From Sphingosinicella soli (GTDB lineage: Bacteria; Pseudomonadota; Alphaproteobacteria; Sphingomonadales; Sphingomonadaceae), in the NCBI RefSeq assembly GCF_014199685.1, contig NZ_JACHNZ010000003.1, forward strand, positions 56,786 to 120,785: DNA of 64,000 nucleotides. Reading direction: 5' to 3'. Positions 1 to 8,616 of the stretch are shown here, in pieces. The position numbers and the translations under genes are program-made. Within the stretch, counting starts at the first letter, position 1; every line of letters begins with the position of its first letter. The notes beneath the pieces are model-generated. The model was not told where the DNA came from. It did not search any database and was given only the letters and a program-made list of their open reading frames with translations.

Positions 1-307
1 TCAGCTGCGCATAATTCCATGTCGGTCCCCAGTTGCGCAGGCCCGCGTGTTCAGGGCTCACATAGGCGTCCGGCCCCTTGAACAAAATCGTCGCGCGGGG
101 ATCGGCGGCCAGTGCGGCATGAAGGGGATTGGCCCGCCCCATGTGGCCGATCAATTCCACAAGGGTTCCATCCTCGCCGAAAACACCGACGAGCGGCAGC
201 AGGCTTGCCTCCATATCGGCCGCGCCGCCGCCGCAAACCCACGCGAGCGGATAGGCCTCGATCAGCGCGCGCACATCCTCGGGGGCGAATTGTTCGAATA
301 TCGACAC
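1..307 (-). CDS. PaiB-like FMN-binding negative regulator family protein (partial, runs off left edge)
   Basis: About 102 N-terminal residues are present, read leftward from a GTG at 307. The reading frame stays open to base 1, so the C-terminus is outside the window. Motifs seen are YPLAWV, LIGHMGRANP, FKGPDAYVSPE and, at the edge, WGPTWNYAQL. These match the conserved landmarks of the PaiB/FMN-binding split-barrel family, whose members are related to pyridoxamine-phosphate oxidases and are often annotated as negative transcriptional regulators. A GACGGAG ribosome-binding site lies about 9 bases upstream of the GTG. The gene follows the LuxR gene in the same direction with a 57-base gap, so the two could be co-transcribed. 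Family assignment is by motif memory only, and the regulatory role is not shown for this protein. Confidence 0.72.
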   Translation of the reverse strand, partial: MSIFEQFAPEDVRALIEAYPLAWVCGGGAADMEASLLPLVGVFGEDGTLVELIGHMGRANPLHAALAADPRATILFKGPDAYVSPEHAGLRNWGPTWNYAQL

Positions 308-364
308 GTGACACGGCTCCGTCTTTTTTGCGCGCGAGGCGCATAGCCTTCGCGTCGATGCGCT

Positions 365-3043
365 TCAAGCCGTGGGGGCGGGCTGCCCGGAAACGAGGCC
401 GCGCTCGGCAGCGATGCGCACCGCATCGCGGCGCTTGGCGACGCCGATTTTACGGAAAACCGATTTCAGCCGGTATTTCACGGTATCGGGCGACATGCCG
501 ATCAGCCGGGCGATCTCCTTGTTCGAATGGCCCTGGCTCAGATACAGCAACACCTCGGCCTCCGCCTCCGTGAACGGTCCTTGCCCGGTCACTGTATTCC
601 GACAGGCCGCGACAGACCGCGCCAGCGATTTCAGGAACTGCGCCCGAAAGCGGTCCACCTGCGTATCGGCGCGCATCGCATCTTCAAGGCAGGGCTGCAC
701 GAACTGCCGCGCGTCCACGAACGGCCGAACGATATCCTGGAACATCGCGATGCTGACGGCCTCGTCGAAGCAGTTCCGCGCATCCTCGATCGCGCCGAGG
801 TTGCGCATCGCCGCTGCGCTCAGGATGTTGATATCGACGAGAAACCGCCCTGCCCCGCGCTGATCCGCCCATGCCCGCAGGCGCGTCAGTTCGTCCAGCG
901 CGGCGTCGTGTTCGCCGGTGAGCAGGCAAAGCCTGACCCGGCAGAGCGACGCGGCCACGGCCACGGGACGGTACTGCGGCGAATCTTCCGCCATCATGTC
1001 GGCGTAGCGGTCGAGATCAATCGCCTCGGCTGCGGACGAAAGCCCCTGCGATATCTTCAGGTCAGTCTCGCAGATGTCCGCGAGCTGTTCGAGCTGCAGC
1101 AGCCGCCGACGACCCGCCACGCGCCGTGCGCGCGCCACGACATCGCACGCCTCGTCGAATGCCCCCTCGCCCGCCAGCGCCCCGGCCTCGGTGAAATAGG
1201 CCACCGCGTACACATCGACCCAGCCGTCCGACTGTTCCATGTGCGGCAGCGCCCACGACAGAAGCTCGCGCGCCTCGGCGACCCGGTCCTGCTCGTACAG
1301 CAGTTCCGCCTGAAACGCCGCGCAGTTGGCGGCAAGGTCGGATCGGCTTCCGAAATTCTCCACGATCGCCTGCCAGGCTGCCTGCAGGATCGTTGCGGCT
1401 TCTTTCGATCGCCCCTGCGCGCGCTTGATCCGCGCTTCGAGGAAGCGCGTGAAGAGATCGCTGTAGAGCGAACCGCAGGATTGGTAATGTTCGCGCGCGG
1501 CGAGTGTCGGCTGCAGCGCGCGTTCCAGCCAGCCGCCCTCGAAATATTTCGCGCCGAGCGATTCGGATATGTTGGCGAGGACGAGATGATCGTTCGCCGG
1601 AAACTTGCGGAGCAGCGCCTCGCGCGACAGCAGATCCTCAAACGTCATCGGCTCGTTTTCATAGTCGGTGAGCGTATCGCCCACGACCTGCATTTCGATG
1701 CGCATGGCGGCGGAAAGCTCCGCCGTTTCCGCTTCGCCCGCCAGCTGATCGTATTCCGCGCGCGCCGCGCCCAGCTCTCCCAGCTTGATCTGCAGATACA
1801 CCTGCGCCAGCGCGAGCCCGGGACGCGATCGGATAAACCCGGCGGGCAGCTTCGAAAGGCCGCGCTCGACGACGCCCTGCAAGCCTTGCGGTATCAGCCG
1901 CCAGCCTCCGGCTTCCTCGATGATCCCGGCGAGCAGCATGTCGTCCGACGCCAGGATCGCGTGGTTCACCGCGTCCGCCACCATGCCGCGCTCGGCGAAC
2001 CACTGCGCGATACGCCGCTGCAGGGCGGAGTAGCCGGCACGGTCCGATCGCTCGAAGCGGTCACGCAGATATTCGGCGAACAGCTGATGATAGCGGTATT
2101 CGCGCCGCTCCCACGTCACCGGCGCCAGAAACACGCCCTGCTGTTCCAGCCGTTCCAGCACCAGCCAGCCGTCCTGCCGGTCGCACAGCAGATCGACCAG
2201 TCCGCCGGTCAGCCGGTCGAGCAGCGCGGTGCGGATCACGATCTCGCGCGTCTCCTGCGGCAGCGTCATCAGCACCTGCTCGGAAAGATAGCGCGCAAGG
2301 TCGGTGCTCGATCCGCAATATTCGTCGATCACCCGTCCGGCGTCCGCGCCGCGCTTCAGCGACAGCGATGCCAGTTGCACGGCGATCGGCCAGCCTTCGG
2401 TCCGGTCGAGAATGGTTTCGATGTTGGACGTTTCCAAAGGCTGGTCCACGCGCGCCAGCAGGCTTTCCGCCTCGGCAAGCGAGAACTTCAGCTGATGCGC
2501 CGTGATTTCGAGCAACTGCTCCTCGGCCGCGAGCACGGACTGGCCGATGCGGGGATAGTCGCGGGATGCAAACACGAAATGACAGTCGGCGGGCGCAAGC
2601 CGGATCAGCGATTGCAGGAACGCGACCACGGGTTCGCTGTCCGCGTGGTGAAGATCGTCGAGGATCAGCACGAAGGGCTTTGCACGCCCTGCCAGACCGT
2701 TGATGATGGCGGAAAGCGCGGCACGCGGCGGCAGGTCCGGCGAGGAGCTTTTCTGGCTTCCGTCCTGAGCATCGCTGTGGATGGCAATCAGAAGATAGCG
2801 CACCAGCCGTTTCAGATCCCGGTCATCGCGTTCCAGCGTCAGCCAGGCCACCTGCGCTGCGGCCGGGTCGAGACTGTCCCGCCACTGCGCGAGAAGGCTG
2901 GTCTTTCCGTATCCGGCGGGCGCGTGGACGAGCGTAAGGCGGTGGGACAGCGCATGGTTCAGCTGGCGCAGCAGAAGTCCGCGGTGAATCTGCTCGCCCA
3001 TCCATATCGGCGGATCGAATTTGGCGGCAATCACATCCAGCAT
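365..3043 (-). CDS. MalT-type LuxR family transcriptional regulator (STAND ATPase, 892 aa)
   Basis: This is a large signal-responsive activator of the MalT class. The N-terminus has a P-loop (HAPAGYGKTSLL, about residues 40-51) and a Walker B-like segment (FVLILDDLHHAD, about 124-135). A long helical, TPR-like middle follows, and residues about 824-884 form a LuxR helix-turn-helix (EAEVLLYLSQGHSNKEIARL, then TVKYRLKSVFRKIG). The length fits MalT (about 900 residues). The open frame continues 286 codons further upstream across the divergent hyuA-like gene. I reject that extension because ATG 3043 begins the family-typical MLDVIAAKFDPP start. The gene is divergent from the HyuA/DUF917/permease/amidase operon, which it probably controls. 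Candidate binding decamers lie in the intergenic region (3152-3203). MalT-class proteins oligomerise on DNA after binding ATP and an inducer; the inducer here is unknown. Confidence 0.9.
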   Translation of the reverse strand: MLDVIAAKFDPPIWMGEQIHRGLLLRQLNHALSHRLTLVHAPAGYGKTSLLAQWRDSLDPAAAQVAWLTLERDDRDLKRLVRYLLIAIHSDAQDGSQKSSSPDLPPRAALSAIINGLAGRAKPFVLILDDLHHADSEPVVAFLQSLIRLAPADCHFVFASRDYPRIGQSVLAAEEQLLEITAHQLKFSLAEAESLLARVDQPLETSNIETILDRTEGWPIAVQLASLSLKRGADAGRVIDEYCGSSTDLARYLSEQVLMTLPQETREIVIRTALLDRLTGGLVDLLCDRQDGWLVLERLEQQGVFLAPVTWERREYRYHQLFAEYLRDRFERSDRAGYSALQRRIAQWFAERGMVADAVNHAILASDDMLLAGIIEEAGGWRLIPQGLQGVVERGLSKLPAGFIRSRPGLALAQVYLQIKLGELGAARAEYDQLAGEAETAELSAAMRIEMQVVGDTLTDYENEPMTFEDLLSREALLRKFPANDHLVLANISESLGAKYFEGGWLERALQPTLAAREHYQSCGSLYSDLFTRFLEARIKRAQGRSKEAATILQAAWQAIVENFGSRSDLAANCAAFQAELLYEQDRVAEARELLSWALPHMEQSDGWVDVYAVAYFTEAGALAGEGAFDEACDVVARARRVAGRRRLLQLEQLADICETDLKISQGLSSAAEAIDLDRYADMMAEDSPQYRPVAVAASLCRVRLCLLTGEHDAALDELTRLRAWADQRGAGRFLVDINILSAAAMRNLGAIEDARNCFDEAVSIAMFQDIVRPFVDARQFVQPCLEDAMRADTQVDRFRAQFLKSLARSVAACRNTVTGQGPFTEAEAEVLLYLSQGHSNKEIARLIGMSPDTVKYRLKSVFRKIGVAKRRDAVRIAAERGLVSGQPAPTA

Positions 3044-3280
3044 GGGGCCTCGAACCTCGCGCGCGTGATTTAACGTGACCAAGCGCGCGGAAGTTACGGA
3101 TAAAGGGCGTTTATGGCAACCTGCCGGGGTATCCGCGCGGCGCAGACAAGGCGTTTTACCCACATCGGACAGACGCATTACCCGTTCGCACCCTCTCGCA
3201 CCCGTAATTCGCGTTGCGCCCGAGGGGGCAGGCCCTTCAAATCCCCCAAGGTTTGCGAGCGACGCTTCGAGGAGGTTCAG
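3044..3280. promoter_or_regulatory. Divergent promoter region with GGGTAA/GGGTGCGA decamers
   Basis: This 237-base region separates the LuxR gene (leftward) from the HyuA-like gene (rightward). Read on the minus strand, 3183-3174 is GGGTAATGCG and 3161-3152 is GGGTAAAACG, 22 bases apart. Two more decamers, GGGTGCGAAC (3193-3184) and GGGTGCGAGA (3203-3194), sit head-to-tail directly next to the first. Directly repeated asymmetric decamers are the kind of site MalT-class activators use, so autoregulation and operon control by the neighbouring regulator is a reasonable inference. I could not identify convincing -35/-10 hexamers. A clear AGGAGG ribosome-binding site at 3270-3275 fixes the HyuA start. 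Confidence 0.5.
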
Positions 3281-4906
3281 GTGCGTATTGGTGTCGATGT
3301 CGGCGGAACGAACACCGACGCCGTTCTGATCGATGGCCTCCGGATCGTCGCCACGAACAAGCAGCCGACGACCCCGGACGTCAGCAGCGGCGTTTCGGCG
3401 GCCATCCGCGCCGTGCTCGGGGACGCGAACGTCGCGCCCGCCGCGATCACGGCCGTGATGATCGGCACGACGCATTTCACCAATGCGCTCGTCGAGGCGA
3501 ACCGGCTGGACCGTGTGGCGATCATGCGGCTCGCCAGCCCCTCGGGCGAGGCGTTGCCGCCGTTCACCGGCTGGCCTGAAAACCTCGCGCAACAGATCTC
3601 CAGCGAAACCTTCCTGCTGCCCGGCGGCTACGAATTCGATGGCCGCGAAATTTCTGCATTCGATGAAGGCCGCGTGCGCGCAGCGGCGCGCCGTTGCCGG
3701 GAAGGCGGCATAAACAACATCGCCGTCAGCAGCGCGTTTGCGCCGATCAATGCGGCCATGGAAGAGCGCGCCGCGCAGGTGGTCCACGCCGAACATCCCG
3801 CAGCCAGCATCAGCTTGTCGCATACGGTGGGGCGGCTGGGGCTCATCGAACGCGAGAACGGCGTCATCCTCAACGCCGCGCTCATCAGTCTCGCACGGCA
3901 TGTCGTGGCCTCGCTCGAACGCGCGCTCGGCGACCTGAAGCTCGCGGCGCCGCTCTTCATTTCGCAGAACGACGGCACGCTGATCTCTGCGGAAGATGCG
4001 GCGCGCTATCCGGTCATGACGATCGGCTCCGGCCCCACGAACAGCATGCGCGGCGCCGCTTTTCTCACCGGCATCAACGACGCGATCGTGATGGATGTGG
4101 GCGGAACCACCTGCGACATCGGCGTGCTTTCAAAGGGCTTCCCGCGCGAATCCTCAATTTCCGTGGATATCGGCGGGGTCCGCACCAATTTCAGAATGCC
4201 CGACATCCTCGCGATGGGTCTTGGCGGCGGCACGCGCATCCACCTCGATCCGGCGCGCTACATGGCCGATGCGCTCGTCGAATCCGATCTGCGGATCGGG
4301 CCGGATTCCGTGGGCTACCGGATCCTGCAGGATGCGTTCCTGTTCGGCGGGCAAACGCTGACGGCTAGTGATGTCGCCGTGGCTGCGGGGCGCACGCGCT
4401 TCGGCGATGCTTCATCCATCCCTCCGCTCAGCGCGACCGTGCAGACTGCGGTCTGGCACCGCATGCAGGCGATGTTCGCCGAGGGCGTCGATCGCATGAA
4501 AACGGCGCAGGGCGACGTTCCCATCATCGCCGTCGGCGGCGGGCATTTTCTCATCGACAACGATCTCCCCGGCGCCACGCAGGTCTTGCGGCCTCCGCAT
4601 GCCGCCGTCGCCAATGCCGTGGGCGCCGCCATTGCGCAGATCGGGGCGCAGCTCGAACAGATCGTGGACTACGATTCCGTGCCGCGTCACGCAGCCCTCG
4701 AACGCATGCGCGAAGCCGTCATGGCGCGTGTCACGGCCAATGGCGGTCAGACGGACAGCATCCGGATCGTCGATATGGAGGAGGTTTTTCTGAGCTATCT
4801 GCCGGGCCGGTCTGCACAGGTACGAATGAAAGCCGTCGGCGATCTCGCTGAACCCACCGCGCCTTCCATGGGCACCGCGGTCGCGGGGGTTCGCCATGCG
4901 CATTGA
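3281..4906 (+). CDS. Hydantoinase/oxoprolinase family protein (HyuA-like, short form, 541 aa)
   Basis: This is a member of the ATP-dependent hydantoinase A/5-oxoprolinase family, whose fold is related to the ASKHA kinases. An N-terminal phosphate-binding motif DVGGTNTD lies at residues 6-13, and a second one, MDVGGTTCDIG, at about 270. The GTTHFTNALVEA and GSGPTNSMRG motifs are typical of the family. At 541 residues it is shorter than canonical HyuA (about 690), the size usually seen when the gene is paired with a DUF917 gene, as it is here. GTG 3281 is chosen because AGGAGG sits 5 bases upstream; an upstream ATG at 3113 would place translation inside the promoter region. The stop overlaps the DUF917 start by 11 bases. 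The likely role is ring-opening or activation of a hydantoin-like cyclic amide, but the substrate is not determined. Confidence 0.85.
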   Translation: MRIGVDVGGTNTDAVLIDGLRIVATNKQPTTPDVSSGVSAAIRAVLGDANVAPAAITAVMIGTTHFTNALVEANRLDRVAIMRLASPSGEALPPFTGWPENLAQQISSETFLLPGGYEFDGREISAFDEGRVRAAARRCREGGINNIAVSSAFAPINAAMEERAAQVVHAEHPAASISLSHTVGRLGLIERENGVILNAALISLARHVVASLERALGDLKLAAPLFISQNDGTLISAEDAARYPVMTIGSGPTNSMRGAAFLTGINDAIVMDVGGTTCDIGVLSKGFPRESSISVDIGGVRTNFRMPDILAMGLGGGTRIHLDPARYMADALVESDLRIGPDSVGYRILQDAFLFGGQTLTASDVAVAAGRTRFGDASSIPPLSATVQTAVWHRMQAMFAEGVDRMKTAQGDVPIIAVGGGHFLIDNDLPGATQVLRPPHAAVANAVGAAIAQIGAQLEQIVDYDSVPRHAALERMREAVMARVTANGGQTDSIRIVDMEEVFLSYLPGRSAQVRMKAVGDLAEPTAPSMGTAVAGVRHAH

Positions 4907-5999
4907 ACGCGCGATGCTGGCCGATCTGGCGCGCGGCGCGGGCTTTCTCGGCTCCGGCGGCGGCGGCGATCCCTACTACAGTCTGCTCCTGGCGGAGGCC
5001 GCGCTGAAGCGGCGCGGCCCTGTCGAGCTGATCCCGCTCTCCTCGCTCGTCGACGACGCGCTCGTCGTTCCCTGCGGCTGGATCGGCGCGCCGACCGTCT
5101 CGGTGGAAAAACTGCCGAACGGCCGCGAGGCGGTGGCGGGATTGCGTCGGCTGGAGACGATTCTGGGCCGCCGTATCGATGCTGTCCTGCCCATCGAAAT
5201 CGGCGGCGGCAACGGGCTTGCGCCATTCGTAGCTGCGGCGGATATGGGCGTGCCCGTCGTCGATTGCGACGGCATGGGGCGCGCCTTCCCGGAATCGCAA
5301 ATGGCGATCTTCAATATCCGGGGCCTCAGCGCCTGCCCATCGGTCGTCACCGCCTCCTGCGGCGCGCTTACCGTCATCGAAACCGACGACAATCTCGCGC
5401 ACGAACGTATCGCTCGAAGCCTTTCGGTTGCGCTCGGCGGTATCGCGCACATGGTCGAATATCCCCTTTCCGGCGCGCAGGCGCGTGCACACGCCATTGC
5501 AGGCAGCGTCAGCGCGGCAATCGCCACGGGCGCCGCCATACGCGAGGCGCGCGCCGCCCGGCAGGATCCCTTCGAGGCCCTTGCCGAAGCCCTTCGTGCA
5601 ACCGGACTGTACCCGCATTGCAAGACGCTCTTCGACGGCAAGATCGTCGATCTGGAGCGCGAGACGCGCGGTGGCTTTTCCGTCGGAAACGTCATAATCG
5701 ACGGCTTCGGAGGGCAAGGGCGCATGGAGATCGAATTTCAGAACGAGAACCTGATCGCCCGACAGGACGGCAGGATCCGCGCGATGGTCCCCGATCTCAT
5801 CACCATCATGGACCGTGAAACCGCCGACACGATCACCACCGAACGCCTGAAGTACGGCCAGCGCGTCAAAGTGGTCGCCGCAGCGGCGCCCGCGATGCTG
5901 CGGGAAGAGTCGGCGCTGCGTTTCGTCGGACCGCGCGCCTTCAGGCTCGGCACCGATTTCATCGCGCTCGAAAACCTCGACACCGCGGAGACGAAATGA
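4896..5999 (+). CDS. DUF917 family protein (S-methyl-thiohydantoin desulfurase-type)
   Basis: The 367-residue protein has the DUF917 signature: FLGSGGGGDP at about residues 17-26, EIGGGNG at 101-107 and VVDCDGMGRAFPE at 121-133. The family (Pfam S-Me-THD) is named for S-methyl thiohydantoin desulfurase and is usually encoded beside a HyuA-like gene. I recall this association from family knowledge rather than from any test here. The start overlaps the preceding gene by 11 bases and the stop overlaps the permease start by 4 bases (ATGA), so translation is probably coupled and all three belong to one operon. No signal peptide is visible, so it should be cytoplasmic. The actual substrate in this organism is unknown. 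Confidence 0.85.
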   Translation: MRIERAMLADLARGAGFLGSGGGGDPYYSLLLAEAALKRRGPVELIPLSSLVDDALVVPCGWIGAPTVSVEKLPNGREAVAGLRRLETILGRRIDAVLPIEIGGGNGLAPFVAAADMGVPVVDCDGMGRAFPESQMAIFNIRGLSACPSVVTASCGALTVIETDDNLAHERIARSLSVALGGIAHMVEYPLSGAQARAHAIAGSVSAAIATGAAIREARAARQDPFEALAEALRATGLYPHCKTLFDGKIVDLERETRGGFSVGNVIIDGFGGQGRMEIEFQNENLIARQDGRIRAMVPDLITIMDRETADTITTERLKYGQRVKVVAAAAPAMLREESALRFVGPRAFRLGTDFIALENLDTAETK

Positions 6000-7249
6000 G
6001 CGGCGGGCACAGCGATGCCCATGCCGGCGGACCGCTGCCGGAAAACCTGACCGTCGCGGGATGGCGCGTCGCGCTCATCATCACCAGCTTCACCTTCTCG
6101 CTGCCGGGCTTCCTGAACGGCGCCCAGACCGGCCTCGCGCTCGGGCTCGACCGGGCCGTTCTGGCCGCCCTGCTCGCCGGTCTCATCCTCTGCGCCGGCG
6201 CGTGCCTCACAGCGGTCATCAGTGTCCGCACACGCTTGACCACCTACGTTCTCGTGCAGCGCTCGTTCGGTCTGAAGGGCGCGGCGCTGGTCAACATCGT
6301 GATCGCGATCGTTCATTTCTGCTGGTTCGGCGTCAACGTGTCGTTCTTCGGCGATGCGATGGTGGCCGCATCGAAGGAAGGTTACGGGATACCCGGCGAT
6401 TTCGGCACGTTCGTCATCATCGGCAGCGTGCTCATCACGATTTCCACCATCTACGGTTTCCGCACGCTGGACCGCCTGGCGATGGTCGCCGTGCCGCTTG
6501 CCGGCGCCATTCTGATCGCGGTGTGCGTCACCGCCGTCAGCGCAGGTCCGGTCGATCTCGCGCCCGTCGCAAATCCGCCGACGCCGATGAGTTTCGGCAT
6601 CGCGCTCTCCGCCCTCGTCGGCGGCAACATGCTCACGGTCGCCGCGATGCCGGACCTGTCGCGCTTCATCCGCACCCGGCGCGGCGCCATCGGCGGCATG
6701 CTCCTTTCCTTTCCCCTTGCCGCGCCGCTCTTGATGCTGATATCGGCGCTGATCGCGCTTGCGACCGGGCAGACGGACATCATGCAGATCGTCGTCAGCA
6801 TGGGTTTCGGCATTCCGGCGCTCGCCATGCTGCTGCTCTCGGTCTGGACGATCAATGCGCTCAATCTCTATTCGGCCGGGCTTTCGATGGCGGCGACGTT
6901 TCCGAACGTGCGCCACTGGATTTTCATCGTCGGCGGCGGCGCGATCGGTTGCACGTTCGCGCTGCTCGGCATCATCAATTCCTTCATTCCGTTCCTCGTG
7001 ATGCTCGGCCTCATCATTCCGCCGATCGCCGCGATTTATGTGATCGACGGCTTCACGCGCTTTGCGGGGACAGACAGCGAGACGCCGCCCGCGATCGTCT
7101 GGCCCGCCGTCGGCGTGTGGCTCGGCTCGCTCGCCGTCACCATCCCCGCGATGCGCATGGGGCTGTCGCTCACGACCGTTCCCGCGCTCGACGCCACGCT
7201 CCTCGCTGCGGGCAGCTACGGCCTTCTGCTGTGGTGGAAGCGGCGGTGA
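5996..7249 (+). CDS. NCS1-type purine/cytosine (hydantoin-like) permease, CodB family
   Basis: This is a 417-residue polytopic membrane protein with about 12 hydrophobic segments, starting with a characteristic LPENLTVAGWRVALIITSFT. The segment RTRLTTYVLVQRSFGLKGAALVNIV resembles the loop after TM2 of NCS1 cytosine permeases. The family transports nucleobases, allantoin and hydantoins into the cytoplasm by symport. Position between a HyuA/DUF917 pair and an amidase suggests that it imports the cyclic amide these enzymes act on. The start overlaps the DUF917 stop (ATGA), and the stop overlaps the amidase GTG start. The substrate cannot be read from the sequence. Confidence 0.85.
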   Translation: MSGGHSDAHAGGPLPENLTVAGWRVALIITSFTFSLPGFLNGAQTGLALGLDRAVLAALLAGLILCAGACLTAVISVRTRLTTYVLVQRSFGLKGAALVNIVIAIVHFCWFGVNVSFFGDAMVAASKEGYGIPGDFGTFVIIGSVLITISTIYGFRTLDRLAMVAVPLAGAILIAVCVTAVSAGPVDLAPVANPPTPMSFGIALSALVGGNMLTVAAMPDLSRFIRTRRGAIGGMLLSFPLAAPLLMLISALIALATGQTDIMQIVVSMGFGIPALAMLLLSVWTINALNLYSAGLSMAATFPNVRHWIFIVGGGAIGCTFALLGIINSFIPFLVMLGLIIPPIAAIYVIDGFTRFAGTDSETPPAIVWPAVGVWLGSLAVTIPAMRMGLSLTTVPALDATLLAAGSYGLLLWWKRR

Positions 7250-8616
7250 TCGCCGCGCTCGACGCGCACGCGCAGGCCGCCCTCGTCCGCAGCGGCGAAG
7301 TGCCGCCGACCGCACTCGTGGAGGCCGCGATCGGCCGGATCGAAGCGATCGATCCTGCGCTCAACGCCGTCTGCCACCGCGCCTTCGATCACGCGCTTCA
7401 AGCCGCGCGCATGGTCGAAAGGGCCGCGCCGATGGCGGCGGTTCCGTATCTGCTCAAGGCCTCGCTCGAATATCCGGGATTTCCGATGCTGTCGGGCTCG
7501 CGGACGCGAACGGGCGCCGTGGGCAGGACCGCCTACCCCCTCGCCCGGCGTCTGGACGCAGCCGGGCTGGTGCCGTGCGGCATCTCGACCATGCCCGAAT
7601 TCGGCCTGCTCGGCACGGGCGAGGCCCTGCTCTACGGCCCCACGCGCAACCCTTGGGATTTGGCCCGCAGCAGCGGCGGCTCCAGCAGCGGCGCAGCGGT
7701 TGCGGTCGCCGCGAACATGGTGCCGCTTGCGACAGGCAGCGACGGCGGCGGCTCGATCCGCATTCCCGCCGCGCACTGCGGCATCATCGGCTTCAAGCCG
7801 AGCCGTGGCTGGAACGTCCGCGCCCGCGCCGCGAGCCTGATCGACGATCTTCTGGCCTCCGACGGCCTCCTTGGCCGCTCGATGCGCGACACGATCTGGG
7901 CCGCGCAGTTCCTCCGCACGCAGCCGCCGGGCGAAACCGCGATCGCCCGCCCGCTGCGGATCGCGATGTGCCTCACCGGCCTCGACGGCCTCCCGCCCGA
8001 CCCCGCCATCGCCGAAGTGATCGGCAAGGCCGCGTCGCTGTGCGAGACACTCGGGCACCACGTTGAGCCGCGCGAACTGCCGCTCGATCTCCCCGCGCTC
8101 GGCCGCGCGTTCGACATTCTGTGGAGCTACGGCGGCGGCGACGTCACGGACCTTTGCCGGGCGCGACTGGGCGCGGAAGCAGATGCCCTCCTCGAACCCT
8201 GGACCCTCGGCCTCGCGCGCCGCCGCGACAGTTTCACAGCCGACGATCTCGCCGCCGCGCTCACTGCGATTGCCGGGGTCGACCGTCAGCTCGAAGCGTT
8301 CTGGCAGGACTACGACCTCGTGCTCGGCCCCGTCACCAGCAGCACGCCGCCGCCGCTCGGCGTGCTCGCGCCCGACCGCGATTTCGATGCGCTCTGGAAC
8401 GATCATTTCCGCCATGTGAACTACACCCAGCTTCAGAACATGGCCGGCTACCCCGGCCTGTCGCTGCCGCTGTTCACGGCGTCCGGCGGCCTCCCGGCAG
8501 GCGCGATGTTCTGGGCGCGCCAGGGCGCCGACGACCTTCTGCTCGCGCTCGGCACCGCGCTGGAGGAATCCCTGCCCTGGGCAGATCGCCGACCACCGAC
8601 AGGAGACAGTATCTGA
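7246..8616 (+). CDS. Amidase signature family hydrolase
   Basis: This is a 456-residue amidase-signature enzyme. The Ser-cisSer-Lys triad is visible: Lys71 in PYLLKASLEY, cis-Ser146 in RSSGGSSSGAA, and nucleophile Ser170 in GSDGGGSIRIP, with the usual 24-residue spacing between the serines. It hydrolyses an amide to acid plus amine or ammonia, probably in the cytoplasm. I chose GTG 7246 because GGAAG lies 6 bases upstream and it overlaps the permease stop (GTGA). In-frame GTGs at 7231 and 7234 are alternatives. The stop overlaps the ATG of the following esterase. It may cleave the linear amide released by the HyuA/DUF917 step. Confidence 0.9.
   Translation: MIAALDAHAQAALVRSGEVPPTALVEAAIGRIEAIDPALNAVCHRAFDHALQAARMVERAAPMAAVPYLLKASLEYPGFPMLSGSRTRTGAVGRTAYPLARRLDAAGLVPCGISTMPEFGLLGTGEALLYGPTRNPWDLARSSGGSSSGAAVAVAANMVPLATGSDGGGSIRIPAAHCGIIGFKPSRGWNVRARAASLIDDLLASDGLLGRSMRDTIWAAQFLRTQPPGETAIARPLRIAMCLTGLDGLPPDPAIAEVIGKAASLCETLGHHVEPRELPLDLPALGRAFDILWSYGGGDVTDLCRARLGAEADALLEPWTLGLARRRDSFTADDLAAALTAIAGVDRQLEAFWQDYDLVLGPVTSSTPPPLGVLAPDRDFDALWNDHFRHVNYTQLQNMAGYPGLSLPLFTASGGLPAGAMFWARQGADDLLLALGTALEESLPWADRRPPTGDSI

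Noticed and set aside
527..3073. Open rightward frame of 848 codons opposite the LuxR gene
   Set aside because: Antisense shadow from GC-rich codon use; its translation has no recognisable domain and is rich in Arg, Gln and His, while the opposite strand encodes a complete MalT-type protein.
3044..3901. N-terminal extension of the LuxR protein to 1178 residues
   Set aside because: It would run through the promoter region and antisense to the HyuA-like gene; the family-typical start is at 3043.
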